Assembly: GCF_002266465.3 (NCBI RefSeq)
Contig: NZ_CP029427.2
Location: 6,140,501-6,204,500 of the forward strand
Source of the DNA: Bradyrhizobium symbiodeficiens
GTDB lineage: Bacteria > Pseudomonadota > Alphaproteobacteria > Rhizobiales > Xanthobacteraceae
DNA: 64,000 nt
Direction: 5' to 3'
Part shown: piece by piece, positions 25,728 to 34,186 of the stretch
How positions within the stretch are numbered: the first letter of the stretch is position 1
Layout of the letters: the number at the start of each line of letters is the position of its first letter
Translations under genes and position numbers: made by a program
The notes under the pieces: model-generated
What the model was told of the DNA's origin: nothing
Databases searched by the model: none
Seen by the model: the letters and a program-made list of their open reading frames with translations, nothing else

Positions 25728-27812
25728 TCAGGCTGCCTTCCGTTCCATGACGATGCTGCCGGCACCGTCGATATGGGCGTCGAAACTGTTGGAGACGAAG
25801 GTCGAGGTCTCGTCCTCCGCGATCACGGCCGGGCCCGCAATGGTCGCGCCCGGCGCCATGTCCTCGCGGCGGTAGAGCGGGATCTCGATCACCTCGCCTG
25901 CCCGGCCGTCGAAGAATTTGCGGCTGCCGCTCGCCTTGCCGGCCGGCTTGCGCGCAACGGCGGCGACAGCGGACGGATTGCGGGCATCTGTGGTCGCGAG
26001 CACCGACCAGCTCAGCACCTCGATCGCGGCGCCCGGGATCGACCGCTCGAACATCGCGGAATAATCCGCCTCGAACTTCTGACGCAGGCCGGCCAGATCG
26101 GCCGAATTCAGCCGCCGGTTCGGCAGCTCGACCGAGATCTCGTGGCCCTGGCCGACATAGCGCATGAAGGCGGAGCGACGCTCGCGCACCGGCGCACCGG
26201 CAGCGCCCGGCTCGACCAGCGCGCGCGCCTCGGTCACCATCTCCTGCAGGAGATCCGACACCGCCTCAGTGTCGAAATCATCGAGCCGGACGTGGCGGCT
26301 GCGCACCAGCTCATAGGCGATGGGAGCTGCCAAAAATCCAACGGCCGAGCCGACACCGGCATTCGACGGCACGATCACCCGGGAGACGCCGATCTTCTCG
26401 GCGACCCGCGCCGCATGCAACGGCGCGGCACCGCCGAAGGCGATCAAGGTGTGCTGGCCGACGATCTCGCCGCGCTCGACCGCATGGACGCGCGCCGCAC
26501 TCGCCATGTTCTCGCAGACGACCTCGTGCACGGCATAGGCCGCAGTTTCCGCCGACAGACCGAGCGGCTCGCCGACGCTGCTCAGGAGAGCCTTCTTCGA
26601 AAGCTCCGGATCGAGCTTGATCGTGCCACCCGCAAATGCGTCGGGGTCGATCATGCCGAGCGCGACGTCCGCATCCGTCACAGCCGGACGCAGGCCGCCA
26701 CGGCCGTAGCACGCCGGCCCCGGTTCCGACGAGGCGCTCTCGGGGCCGACGGTGACGCGCTTCATCGCGTCGACATGGGCGATCGAGCCGCCGCCGGCGC
26801 CGATCTCGACCATCTCGATCACGGGAATGCGCACCGGCAGGCCGGAGCCCTTGAGGAAGCGCGCGGCGCGATCGACCTCGAACACGCGCGAGGTCTCCGG
26901 CTGGTATTTTTCGATCAGGCAAATCTTGGCCGTGGTGCCGCCCATGTCGAAGGACAGCACCTTGCTCTCGCCGAGTCGTGCCGCGATCTGCGCCGCGAAG
27001 ATCGCGCCGCCGGCAGGCCCGGACTCGACGAGACGCACCGGAAAGCGCCGCGCCGTCTCGATCGACGTGACGCCGCCACCTGACGTGACGAGGTAGATCG
27101 CACCGCGGAACTGCTCGACCTGCAAGGCGTCGGCCATGCGGGCGAGATAGCCGTCGATCAAGGGTTGCACATAGGCGTTCGCGACCGCAGTCGATGTGCG
27201 CTCATACTCGCGAATCTCCGGGCAAACGGCCGAGGACACGGTCACGGAGATATCAGGCATCTCCTCGGCCAGGATCGCGGCTGCGCGTCGCTCGTGCTCG
27301 GGATTGGCATAGGAGTGCAGGAAGGCGATCGCGACGCTCTCGACGCCCAGCTCACGCAATTTCGGCGCGAGTGCACGCACCGACGCTTCGTCGAGCGGGA
27401 GACGGACGGCACCGTGGGCGTCGACGCGCTCGGGCACGGTGAAACGCAGACTGCGCGGCGCCAGCGGCCTCGGCTTGTCGATGGTGAGATCATACTGGTC
27501 GTAGCGGCTCTCGGTGCCGATATCGAGCACGTCGCGAAAGCCTTCGGTCGCAATCAGCGCCGTCTTGGCGCCACGGCGCTCGATGATGGCGTTGGTCGCG
27601 AGCGTGGTGCCGTGAATGAAGACGTCGATGTCGCTGATATGGGCACGCGCGTCGGCGAGAATGAGACGCATTCCATCCAGCACCGCCTGCTCGGGACGCT
27701 GCGGCGTCGTCAGCAGCTTGCGCGTCTTGCGATCCAAACCCACGTCCAGCACGATGTCGGTGAACGTGCCACCGATATCGACGGCAAGCCGCACCTCGGC
27801 TCCCTCAAGCAT
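25728..27812 (-). CDS. hyuA: Hydantoinase A / 5-oxoprolinase alpha-type subunit
   Basis: A 694-residue ASKHA-fold ATP-binding subunit. The N-terminal phosphate loop VDIGGTFTDIVLD is at residues 11-23, followed by FIHGTTLATNAIIERRGAKT. The second nucleotide site is VLSFDMGGTTAKICLIE (about 287). HyuA C-terminal parts follow, including LIAFGGAAPLHAARVAEKIG. The start at 27812 (MLEGAEVRLA) is chosen because an upstream frame reads through a sigma-54 promoter. It is the first gene of the operon. Substrate specificity cannot be read from sequence. Confidence 0.92.
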   Translation of the reverse strand: MLEGAEVRLAVDIGGTFTDIVLDVGLDRKTRKLLTTPQRPEQAVLDGMRLILADARAHISDIDVFIHGTTLATNAIIERRGAKTALIATEGFRDVLDIGTESRYDQYDLTIDKPRPLAPRSLRFTVPERVDAHGAVRLPLDEASVRALAPKLRELGVESVAIAFLHSYANPEHERRAAAILAEEMPDISVTVSSAVCPEIREYERTSTAVANAYVQPLIDGYLARMADALQVEQFRGAIYLVTSGGGVTSIETARRFPVRLVESGPAGGAIFAAQIAARLGESKVLSFDMGGTTAKICLIEKYQPETSRVFEVDRAARFLKGSGLPVRIPVIEMVEIGAGGGSIAHVDAMKRVTVGPESASSEPGPACYGRGGLRPAVTDADVALGMIDPDAFAGGTIKLDPELSKKALLSSVGEPLGLSAETAAYAVHEVVCENMASAARVHAVERGEIVGQHTLIAFGGAAPLHAARVAEKIGVSRVIVPSNAGVGSAVGFLAAPIAYELVRSRHVRLDDFDTEAVSDLLQEMVTEARALVEPGAAGAPVRERRSAFMRYVGQGHEISVELPNRRLNSADLAGLRQKFEADYSAMFERSIPGAAIEVLSWSVLATTDARNPSAVAAVARKPAGKASGSRKFFDGRAGEVIEIPLYRREDMAPGATIAGPAVIAEDETSTFVSNSFDAHIDGAGSIVMERKAA

Positions 27813-27854
27813 TCCAAATTCTCCGGCTGATCGTCGAAACTGTCGTCGAAAGCG

Positions 27855-27871
27855 CAGCAATTTCCATGCCA
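27855..27871 (-). promoter_or_regulatory. Sigma-54 (RpoN) promoter of the hyuAB-dctPQM operon
   Basis: On the minus strand TGGCATGGAAATTGCTG carries GG at -24 and GC at -12 with correct spacing (TGGCA…TTGCT). The start of transcription would fall near 27843, leaving a leader of about 30 nt before hyuA. This implies nitrogen control or a dedicated enhancer-binding activator, none of which is encoded in the window. Confidence 0.7.
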
Positions 27872-27891
27872 TGGATGACGGAGAACGCTGC

Positions 27892-27911
27892 GCCAAGCCA
27901 TTCTGCTTGGC
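27892..27911. promoter_or_regulatory. Inverted repeat upstream of the sigma-54 promoter
   Basis: GCCAAGC (27892-27898) and GCTTGGC (27905-27911) form a 7-bp dyad with a 6-bp centre, lying between the sirtuin stop (27951) and the -24 element. It could be a regulator site, though it is close to the promoter for an enhancer, or the sirtuin gene's terminator stem (no T-run seen). Confidence 0.4.
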
Positions 27912-27950
27912 ACCTATGCAATAGGCAAGGCGTGTTCGCCGCCTGCGCGA

Positions 27951-28772
27951 TCAGAGCAGGAATGCAAGCGCCGCTTCGCAGCGCTCCTCGACCTTGAGCG
28001 TCAGGAGATCGTCGGCGCGGGTGCGGCCGAGATTGACCGCCGCAATCGGAATCTCGCGCTGCGCGGCAGCCTGCACGAAACGGAATCCCGAATAGACCAT
28101 CAGCGACGAGCCGACGACGAGCATGGCATCGGCTTGCGCCAGATGATCCTGCGCGGTGGCGACGATGTCGCGGGGGACGTTCTCGCCGAAGAACACGACG
28201 TCGGGCTTGAGGATGCCGCCGCAGGCTTCGCAAGCAGGCACCTGGAAGGACGAAAAATCCTCGTGCTCCAGATCAGCGTCGCCATCAGGTGCATCGGCCG
28301 CATCGAGCGTCAGCCATTCCGCATTCGCGCGACCAAGCGCATGCTGAAATTCATCGCGCGGTGTCTTGCCGCCGCAGCCCATGCAGCGAACCAGATCGAG
28401 CCGGCCGTGCAGGTCGATCACCTGACGGTGGCCGGCGGATTGATGCAGCCGGTCGACGTTCTGGGTCAGCAGCATCCCGCACCGGCCGCTCGCCTCGAGC
28501 TTAGCCAGCGCATGATGCGCATCGTTCGGGCGGGCCTGGCCGAACCGCCGCCAGCCGATCAGGCTGCGCGCCCAATAGCGCTGGCGCGTATGCTCCTCGG
28601 ACATGAAGGCCTGGAAGTTGACCGGCTGGGTACGTTTCCAGTTGCCGTTGCTGTCGCGATAGTCGGGGATGCCCGAATTGGTGCTGCAGCCGGCGCCGGT
28701 CAACACGAACAGTTTTTCGTGACGGTCGACGAAATCCCGGAGCGGATGGTTTGGCAGCGGAGCATTGGTCAT
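27951..28772 (-). CDS. Sir2-family NAD-dependent protein deacylase
   Basis: A 273-residue sirtuin that would remove acyl groups from lysines using NAD. Motifs are in order: TGAGCSTNSGIPDYR (about 24-38), LTQNVDRLHQSAGH (about 106), catalytic His in IDLHGRLD, a four-Cys zinc site (CMGC and CEAC), VVFFGENVP and VVGSSLMVYSG. The ATG at 28772 places the NAD loop normally. It is monocistronic and transcribed toward hyuA. The long insert between the zinc Cys pairs (about 45 residues) is somewhat larger than in small bacterial sirtuins. Confidence 0.93.
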   Translation of the reverse strand: MTNAPLPNHPLRDFVDRHEKLFVLTGAGCSTNSGIPDYRDSNGNWKRTQPVNFQAFMSEEHTRQRYWARSLIGWRRFGQARPNDAHHALAKLEASGRCGMLLTQNVDRLHQSAGHRQVIDLHGRLDLVRCMGCGGKTPRDEFQHALGRANAEWLTLDAADAPDGDADLEHEDFSSFQVPACEACGGILKPDVVFFGENVPRDIVATAQDHLAQADAMLVVGSSLMVYSGFRFVQAAAQREIPIAAVNLGRTRADDLLTLKVEERCEAALAFLL

Positions 28773-28920
28773 GCCGGATGATGTAGTTCGCGCCGCGACA
28801 TTTTGCCAGATCACTGCTGCGCCGGCGGCCCGAAGCCGGCGACGGATTGATCCGCGCCGGAGAAATGCCGGCGGCAACATGCTCGCGCACCAGTTTGACC
28901 CGCCCCGAGCAGATCACCCG

Positions 28921-29325
28921 TCAGATCTTGTTGGGATCGGTGTCATGCCTGTGCTTGTGAAGAAACCGGGCTATCTGCCCACGGAGCGCCACCGTGTCCA
29001 ACAAAGTTCCGACCGATCCTGCGGTGTCGAAGATCTCCCGCTGAAGCGTCATCGGCAGAGAATTCCATTGCATGATGACGGCCGCGCCGAGACATCGCAA
29101 GACTCGCTCTTCCTCCGCCGCGAGGGCTGCGCCGCGCAGTCGCTCCGTCTCGCCGGCGTTGACCGCATCCACGTATTGGTCCGCGAGGACCTGCTCGTTG
29201 TCCGCGCGCCATGCAAGGCTGTCCTGCAATTTCTCGAATTTGCGGGTTTCATCCTTGCCTGACGAACTCTTGGCCAGTTCGCCATACTCGGCCGCTCTTG
29301 CGCGATACTGCAGAAATTTGAACAT
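28921..29325 (-). CDS. Hypothetical protein, alpha-helical, Bradyrhizobium-type
   Basis: A 134-residue soluble protein starting MFKFLQYRARAAEYGELAKS. It is predicted to be mostly helical, with a conserved-looking centre (RVLRCLGAAVIMQWNSLPMT) and end (LDTVALRGQIARFLHKHRHD). GGGAGG lies at ideal distance before the ATG at 29325, which is preferred over longer frames. No known domain. It resembles small proteins repeatedly seen in rhizobial genomes, some of whose relatives begin with the same AAEYGE segment; this is from memory and unchecked. Confidence 0.7.
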   Translation of the reverse strand: MFKFLQYRARAAEYGELAKSSSGKDETRKFEKLQDSLAWRADNEQVLADQYVDAVNAGETERLRGAALAAEEERVLRCLGAAVIMQWNSLPMTLQREIFDTAGSVGTLLDTVALRGQIARFLHKHRHDTDPNKI

Positions 29326-29668
29326 GCCGCCTCCCATCTTGCTTGAGTTCCTTCGCTGGCGAGAAGGACGCGTGGATTTCAGCGGCATTCCCAAGAATCG
29401 CTGCCCTGCGCATTGCCGTCATGCGCTTGTCTCCCGGCGGTATCTCGCGAGCTCGACGGAGGGCGTCGATCGCCATCGAGTTCAGCTCGCAGCAGAGCGA
29501 CGGTTGAATTGAATCCGATGAGGTGCCTGCCTGATCCGACGACGAAGGCGCGCCGAATCCGACTACCATTGGATCAACATCGAAGCGGCGATCAACAGCA
29601 CCAGAAGATCGGCACCAGAAGCGGAGGTACGAGCCATTCGCTAAGGATGGATCGGGGGAACCCGACAT
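29249..29668 (-). CDS. Possible small hypothetical protein overlapping its downstream neighbour
   Basis: The frame from ATG 29668 (GAGG eight bases upstream) encodes 139 residues starting MSGSPDPSLANGSYLRFWCR. The middle part CCELNSMAIDALRRAREIPP, followed by GDKRMTAMRRAAILGNAAEI, is strongly helical and protein-like. The last ~35 residues overlap the next gene in another frame and look random. The true protein may end earlier through a lost stop, or the gene may be decaying. Function unknown. Confidence 0.4.
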   Translation of the reverse strand: MSGSPDPSLANGSYLRFWCRSSGAVDRRFDVDPMVVGFGAPSSSDQAGTSSDSIQPSLCCELNSMAIDALRRAREIPPGDKRMTAMRRAAILGNAAEIHASFSPAKELKQDGRRHVQISAVSRKSGRVWRTGQEFVRQG

Positions 29669-29990
29669 ATTGACCGCCTCTTGGTCGCGGCGGGAGCGCA
29701 ATGCTCTCAGTCACCGATAACAGCCGAGGGACGCGCGATGATGAGCGAGATATAGTCACCTTTCGGCGAATAGCGAGGCTTGCCGAGAACTATTCGTCGC
29801 AATCGCCATCAAACCTGGTTGTAACCTCGGCGCCAAACCATCATCTGAAAGAGGCGCAACCGGCTCGCTCTCGTCAGGTCTCAATGAAACGTCCGTGTTC
29901 CTGACGTACGCAAGTCGGCCACCCAGCGTGCCCCGACTCTAACGGCGCGAAGACCGGCGCATGGCACCTGCAACCTGATCGGCTCGAACC
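29669..29990. other. Intergenic stretch without recognised features
   Basis: About 320 bp before the DUF1488 gene. GC content is lower than in the surrounding genes, and the short open frames lack protein character. No terminator, repeat or clear promoter was identified. Confidence 0.5.
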
Positions 29991-30251
29991 ATGATCGATT
30001 TTCCAAATCACAACCGCTCATATGACCGGACGCGACGTGCGGTGCGGTTCTGGGGTCACGACAGCGCCATCGAAGCCTCGTTCTTCATCGACGAAGGCGC
30101 GTTGAAGCGGATTCAACCGGGCGCGCCCGCGACCGAATCGGAATTCCTGAACGCGTTCGATTGCAATCGCGACTTGATATGTGCCACTGCGGCCAGGAAG
30201 TATGTCCGTGGCAGCAGGGGCTCCTACGACCTGCTCGCAGGAGATTTCTGA
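29991..30251 (+). CDS. DUF1488-family protein
   Basis: An 86-residue protein starting MIDFPNHNRSYDRTRRAVRF. It shows the DUF1488 pattern: WGHDSAIEASFFIDEGALKR, then FLNAFDCNRDLICATAARKY and a charged end. Function unknown; small single-domain proteins of this type are frequent in rhizobia. Full length for the family and apparently monocistronic. Confidence 0.85.
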   Translation: MIDFPNHNRSYDRTRRAVRFWGHDSAIEASFFIDEGALKRIQPGAPATESEFLNAFDCNRDLICATAARKYVRGSRGSYDLLAGDF

Positions 30252-30293
30252 AGCGGTCGATGAGTCCGTGATTTCGACCGCGAGTTCACGTGT

Positions 30294-31130
30294 CTAGCTC
30301 GCCCAGTTCTCGCGAAATTCGGGAAACAGCGTCAGGCCTCCGCAGGCATAGAGGGTCTGCCCCGTGATGTAGCTCGCATCATCGGAAGCGAGGAAGGCGA
30401 ACACGGCGGCGATCTCTTCGGGTGTGCCGACACGGCCCAGCGGAATATGGCTGGTGACTTCGCCGCGCTTTTTGGGATCGTCCCGCCAGGCCTCGTTGAT
30501 CGGCGTGTCGATCGCGCCAGGACCAACCGCATTGACGCGGATGCCGCGGCCGGCGAATTCGAGCGCCAGCGTGCGCGTCAGATTGGCCATGCCGCCCTTG
30601 CTGATCGAATAAGCGAGATAGCCCGGCTTCGGGATGATCTGGTGGACGCTGGAGCAGTTGATGATGGAGCCCCCTCCCCCGCGCGCCACGAAATGCGCGA
30701 GCGCCTTCTGCGCGCAGAGCACGGCGCCGGTGAGATTGACGTCGATGATTTTGCGATAGGTTTCGACGTCGAGCGCCTCGCTCGGCGATTCCTTCTGGAA
30801 GCCGGCGTTGTTGACCAGACAATCGAGACGTTTCCAGCGCGAAAGGATCGCCTCGAACATCGCGGCAATCTCATGTTCATTGCCGACATCGGCCTTGACG
30901 ATGAAGTGATCGGGCTCGCCGTGGCCGCGATCGCTCGAAGCCGTCCGCGCCAGCGCGAGCGTCTCCTCCGCCCGGTCCTCGTTCTGGAAATAATTGATGG
31001 CGACCGTCGCACCTTCCTGGGCAAGCCGGGTGGCGACGGCGCGGCCGATGCCTTGCGAGGCGCCGGTCACCAGGGCGTATTGGCCGACGAGGCGCGAGTG
31101 AAAGGAGGTCGAGCGATCGGTTTGCGGCAT
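30294..31130 (-). CDS. Short-chain dehydrogenase/reductase (SDR)
   Basis: A 278-residue classical SDR. Cofactor loop TGASQGIG near residue 25, NNAG near 120, catalytic Ser in INCSSVHQI and YSISK (Tyr/Lys) near 180, and the usual ending YITGQTLYACGGLTLFPEF. It resembles glucose/gluconate-type SDRs; the substrate is not known. The start at 31130 is chosen over an upstream in-frame ATG at 31181 because it gives a normal N-terminus. It lies about 75 bp downstream of the broken permease gene, same strand. Confidence 0.9.
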   Translation of the reverse strand: MPQTDRSTSFHSRLVGQYALVTGASQGIGRAVATRLAQEGATVAINYFQNEDRAEETLALARTASSDRGHGEPDHFIVKADVGNEHEIAAMFEAILSRWKRLDCLVNNAGFQKESPSEALDVETYRKIIDVNLTGAVLCAQKALAHFVARGGGGSIINCSSVHQIIPKPGYLAYSISKGGMANLTRTLALEFAGRGIRVNAVGPGAIDTPINEAWRDDPKKRGEVTSHIPLGRVGTPEEIAAVFAFLASDDASYITGQTLYACGGLTLFPEFRENWAS

Positions 31131-31203
31131 GGGTTCTCTCCGGGATGTCTCATCATCGACCGACGGCGCGTTTTGTTCCATCCCTTTCGTGCATCGCTGG
31201 GAC

Positions 31204-32522
31204 TCATTCCGCGCGCCGCGCCAGCGGCGAGGTCAGGATCTGGTAGAGGATGATGGCGCCGAAGGTTGCGGTGCCGATCCCGCCGATCGTGAACGCGCCG
31301 AATTTGAGCGTGAGATCGCCTGCACCCGCGGTGAGCGCGACTGCGACGGTGATCAGGTTTGCCGGATTGGCGAAGTCGACTTGTTCTCGACCCAGATCCG
31401 ACCGGCCATCGCTGCGATCAGTCCGAACAGCACGATCGAGAGGCCGCCGATGACGGGCCCCGGGATCGACAGGATCAGTGCGCCGAATTTCGGCGAGAAG
31501 CCGAGCAGGATCGACACAATGGCGGCAAAGGCAAACAGCAATGTCGAATAGACCTTCGTCGCCGCCATCACGCCGATGTTTTCGGCATAGGTGGTGACGC
31601 CGGTGCCGCCACCGCAGGCCGCCACGATGGTCGCGAGACTGTCGGCGAACAAGGCGCGGCCGAGATAGGCATCGAGACTCCGGCCTGTCATGGCACCGAC
31701 GGCTTTGATGTGACCGAGATTTTCGGCGACGAGAATGATCGCGACCGGCGCGATCAGAAAGATCGCATCGGCCTGGAATGTCGGCGCGGTGAAGCTCGGC
31801 ATGCCCAGCCACGGCGCGGCCGAAAGCTGAGTGAAGTCGATCGGCTTGCCGAAGCCGAGGCCGTTCGCGAACAGCAGGTACAGAAGATATCCGCCGATCG
31901 CGCCGAGGATGATCGGCAGGCGGCGCCACAGGCCCGGAGCAGCCACCGCGACCACGCCGATGATCAGAACGGTCGCGAGGCCAATCCAGGTGTCGAACGC
32001 GCCGGCGCTCACCGCCTTGACCGCCACGGGCGCGAGGTTGAGGCCGATCGCCGCGACCACCGCGCCGGTGACGGCCGGCGGCAGCAGCCGCTCGACCCAG
32101 CCGACCCCCGACCACATCACGATGAGCGCGATCGCCCCGTAGAGCACCCCGGCGCCGATGATGCCGCCGAGCGCAACCGACAAATTCGGGTTCGGCCCCT
32201 GCCCGGCATAGCCGGTGGCGGCGATCACGACGGCGATGAACGCGAAGCTCGATCCGAGATAGCTCGGCACGCGCCCGGCGACGATCACGAAGAAGATCAG
32301 CGTGCCGATGCCGGAGAACAGGACCGCGACGTTCGGGTCGAATCCCATCAGCAGCGGGGCGATGATCGTCGAGCCCGACATCGCGACGCAATGCTGTAGA
32401 CCGGAGACGATGGTCTGGCCCCATGGCAGCCGTTCCTCCGGCATGATCACGCCCGAGGTCTTGAGTTTCCAGCGGGGAAAATAACCCTGTGCCGGCTCGC
32501 CCGAGCGCGTTGCAGTCGACAT
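31204..32522 (-). pseudogene. NCS2 uracil/xanthine-type permease with a frameshift near the 3' end
   Basis: The gene starts at 32522 (MSTATRSGEPAQGYFPRWKL, good GGGGGA ribosome site) and shows the NCS2 nucleobase:cation symporter pattern: IVSGLQHCVAMSGSTIIAPL, VPSYLGSSFAFI, and AENLGHIKAVGAMTGRSLDA near the substrate site. Near 31380 the frame breaks. The natural continuation VDFANPANLITVAVALTAGA, down to a stop at 31204, lies in another frame. The read frame instead ends at 31353 after NKSTSPIRQT. One missing G between AAC AAG and GTC GAC explains it. About 60 C-terminal residues (the last helices) are lost unless this is a sequencing error. Confidence 0.85.
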
Positions 32523-32662
32523 GGTCCCCCCAATTGCGGTGCAGCGACCGAACTTCGTGCGAACAGACAAAAATGTGATTGTCGCTTGTGCGGCGACCAT
32601 CACATGATGCAAGGCATGCAAATTCGAAATCACGCAAAATCAATGCGTTCCGGGGCCATTCT

Positions 32663-33997
32663 ATGACACAAGTCGCGATCCAGCCAGCCATCCATCCCCG
32701 GCACCAGCCCTGGTACAAGGTGCTCTACGTCCAGGTGCTGATCGCGATCGCGCTCGGCGTGCTGATCGGCTATGTCTATCCCGATCTCGGCAAGGCCCTG
32801 AAGCCGCTCGGCGACGGCTTCATCGCGCTGATCAAGATGATGATCGCGCCTGTGATCTTCTGCACCGTGGTGCACGGCATCTCCTCGATGGGCGACCTCA
32901 AGCGCGTCGGCCGGGTCGGGCTGAAGTCGCTGATCTATTTCGAGACTGTCTCGACCGTCGCGCTCGCCATCGGCCTGCTGGTCGGCGAGGTGCTGCAGCC
33001 CGGGCACGGCTTCAACATCGATCCCGCCACGATCGATCCGAAATCGGTGGCGTCATACGTTACCAAGGCCCACGAAGACGGCATCGTCGCCCATCTGCTG
33101 GGAATCATTCCCGACAGCTATGTCGGCGCGATCGCGCGCGGCGACCTGTTGCAGGTGCTACTGGTCTCGATCCTGTCCGGCTTCGCCATCGCCTTTCTCG
33201 GCAAGGCCGGCGAGCCCATTGCGGATGCGATCGACAAGGCGGCGAAGATGTTCTTCGGCATCATCCGCATCATCGTGCGCGTCGCGCCGATCGGCGCCTT
33301 CGGCGCGATGGCGTTCACCGTCGGCGCCTACGGCCTCGGCTCGCTGCTCAATCTCGCCGCCCTGATCGGCACGTTCTATCTGACCAGCATCCTGTTCGTG
33401 GTCGTGGTGCTGGGTGCTATCGCGCGGCTCGCCGGCTTCTCGATCCTGCGCTTCATCGCCTACATCAAGGACGAGCTCCTGATCGTGCTCGGCACGTCGT
33501 CCTCGGAGACGGTGCTGCCGCAGATGATCCAGAAGATGGAGCATCTCGGCGCCTCGCGCTCGGTGGTCGGCCTCGTCATCCCGACCGGCTACAGCTTCAA
33601 CCTCGACGGCACCAACATCTATATGACGCTGGCGACGCTGTTCCTGGCGCAGGCGACCAACACCCATCTGACGATCTGGCAGGAGCTCGGCATTTTGGGC
33701 ATCGCCATGATCACCTCGAAGGGCGCCTCCGGCGTGACCGGCGCCGGCTTCATCACGCTCGCCGCGACGCTGTCGATCGTGCCTGACATCCCGATCCAGT
33801 CGATCGCGATCCTGGTCGGCATCGACAAGTTCATGAGCGAATGCCGCGCGCTGACCAACCTGATCGGCAATGGCGTTGCCTGCGTCGTCATCAGCATCTC
33901 CGAAGGCGAGCTCGATCGCAATGCGCTGCACGAGACCATGGCCCATCCGCTGGAGAGCGGCGAAGCGCTGGAGCCGGGTGGCAGCGCGGCCTCATAG
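32663..33997 (+). CDS. dctA: DctA, C4-dicarboxylate:cation symporter
   Basis: A 444-residue inner-membrane carrier of the DAACS family importing succinate, malate and fumarate, the main carbon sources of rhizobia in symbiosis. It starts MTQVAIQPAIHPRHQPWYKV. Re-entrant loop signatures are present: LGTSSSETVLPQMIQKMEHL (SSS motif) and GYSFNLDGTNIYMTLATLF (NLDGT motif), then SKGASGVTGAGFITLAATL. Eight membrane segments fit. dctB/dctD are absent from the window, and no clear sigma-54 site was found upstream. A terminator hairpin lies about 120 bp after the stop. Confidence 0.96.
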   Translation: MTQVAIQPAIHPRHQPWYKVLYVQVLIAIALGVLIGYVYPDLGKALKPLGDGFIALIKMMIAPVIFCTVVHGISSMGDLKRVGRVGLKSLIYFETVSTVALAIGLLVGEVLQPGHGFNIDPATIDPKSVASYVTKAHEDGIVAHLLGIIPDSYVGAIARGDLLQVLLVSILSGFAIAFLGKAGEPIADAIDKAAKMFFGIIRIIVRVAPIGAFGAMAFTVGAYGLGSLLNLAALIGTFYLTSILFVVVVLGAIARLAGFSILRFIAYIKDELLIVLGTSSSETVLPQMIQKMEHLGASRSVVGLVIPTGYSFNLDGTNIYMTLATLFLAQATNTHLTIWQELGILGIAMITSKGASGVTGAGFITLAATLSIVPDIPIQSIAILVGIDKFMSECRALTNLIGNGVACVVISISEGELDRNALHETMAHPLESGEALEPGGSAAS

Positions 33998-34116
33998 ACC
34001 TACGCACGGGGAACGCAAGGCCGGGTTCCAACGCGGTAGTCTCCCGGAGTAGTAAATTGATGCGGTACGCGTCACAACACTCGGATTGGGATCACGGATT
34101 GATACTCATTTTTTCT

Positions 34117-34150
34117 ACCCGACGCGCTGGGGGCAGGGCGTCGGGTTTTT
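34117..34150 (+). terminator. Intrinsic terminator downstream of dctA
   Basis: ACCCGACGC (34117-34125) pairs with GCGTCGGGT (34138-34146) and is followed by a run of T to 34150, a Rho-independent terminator on the plus strand. Confidence 0.8.
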
Positions 34151-34186
34151 GAAAATCACTGCCGTATCCGAAACCGCCAAGCGGGA

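Noticed and set aside
29669..29990. tRNA or small-RNA gene in the lower-GC gap
   Set aside because: No cloverleaf, T-arm consensus or terminator hairpin with T-run could be found.
32523..32662. Sigma-54 promoter upstream of dctA, expected from rhizobial dctA genes
   Set aside because: No stretch matches TGGCA…TTGC with correct spacing; only partial resemblances near AAGGCATGCAAATT.
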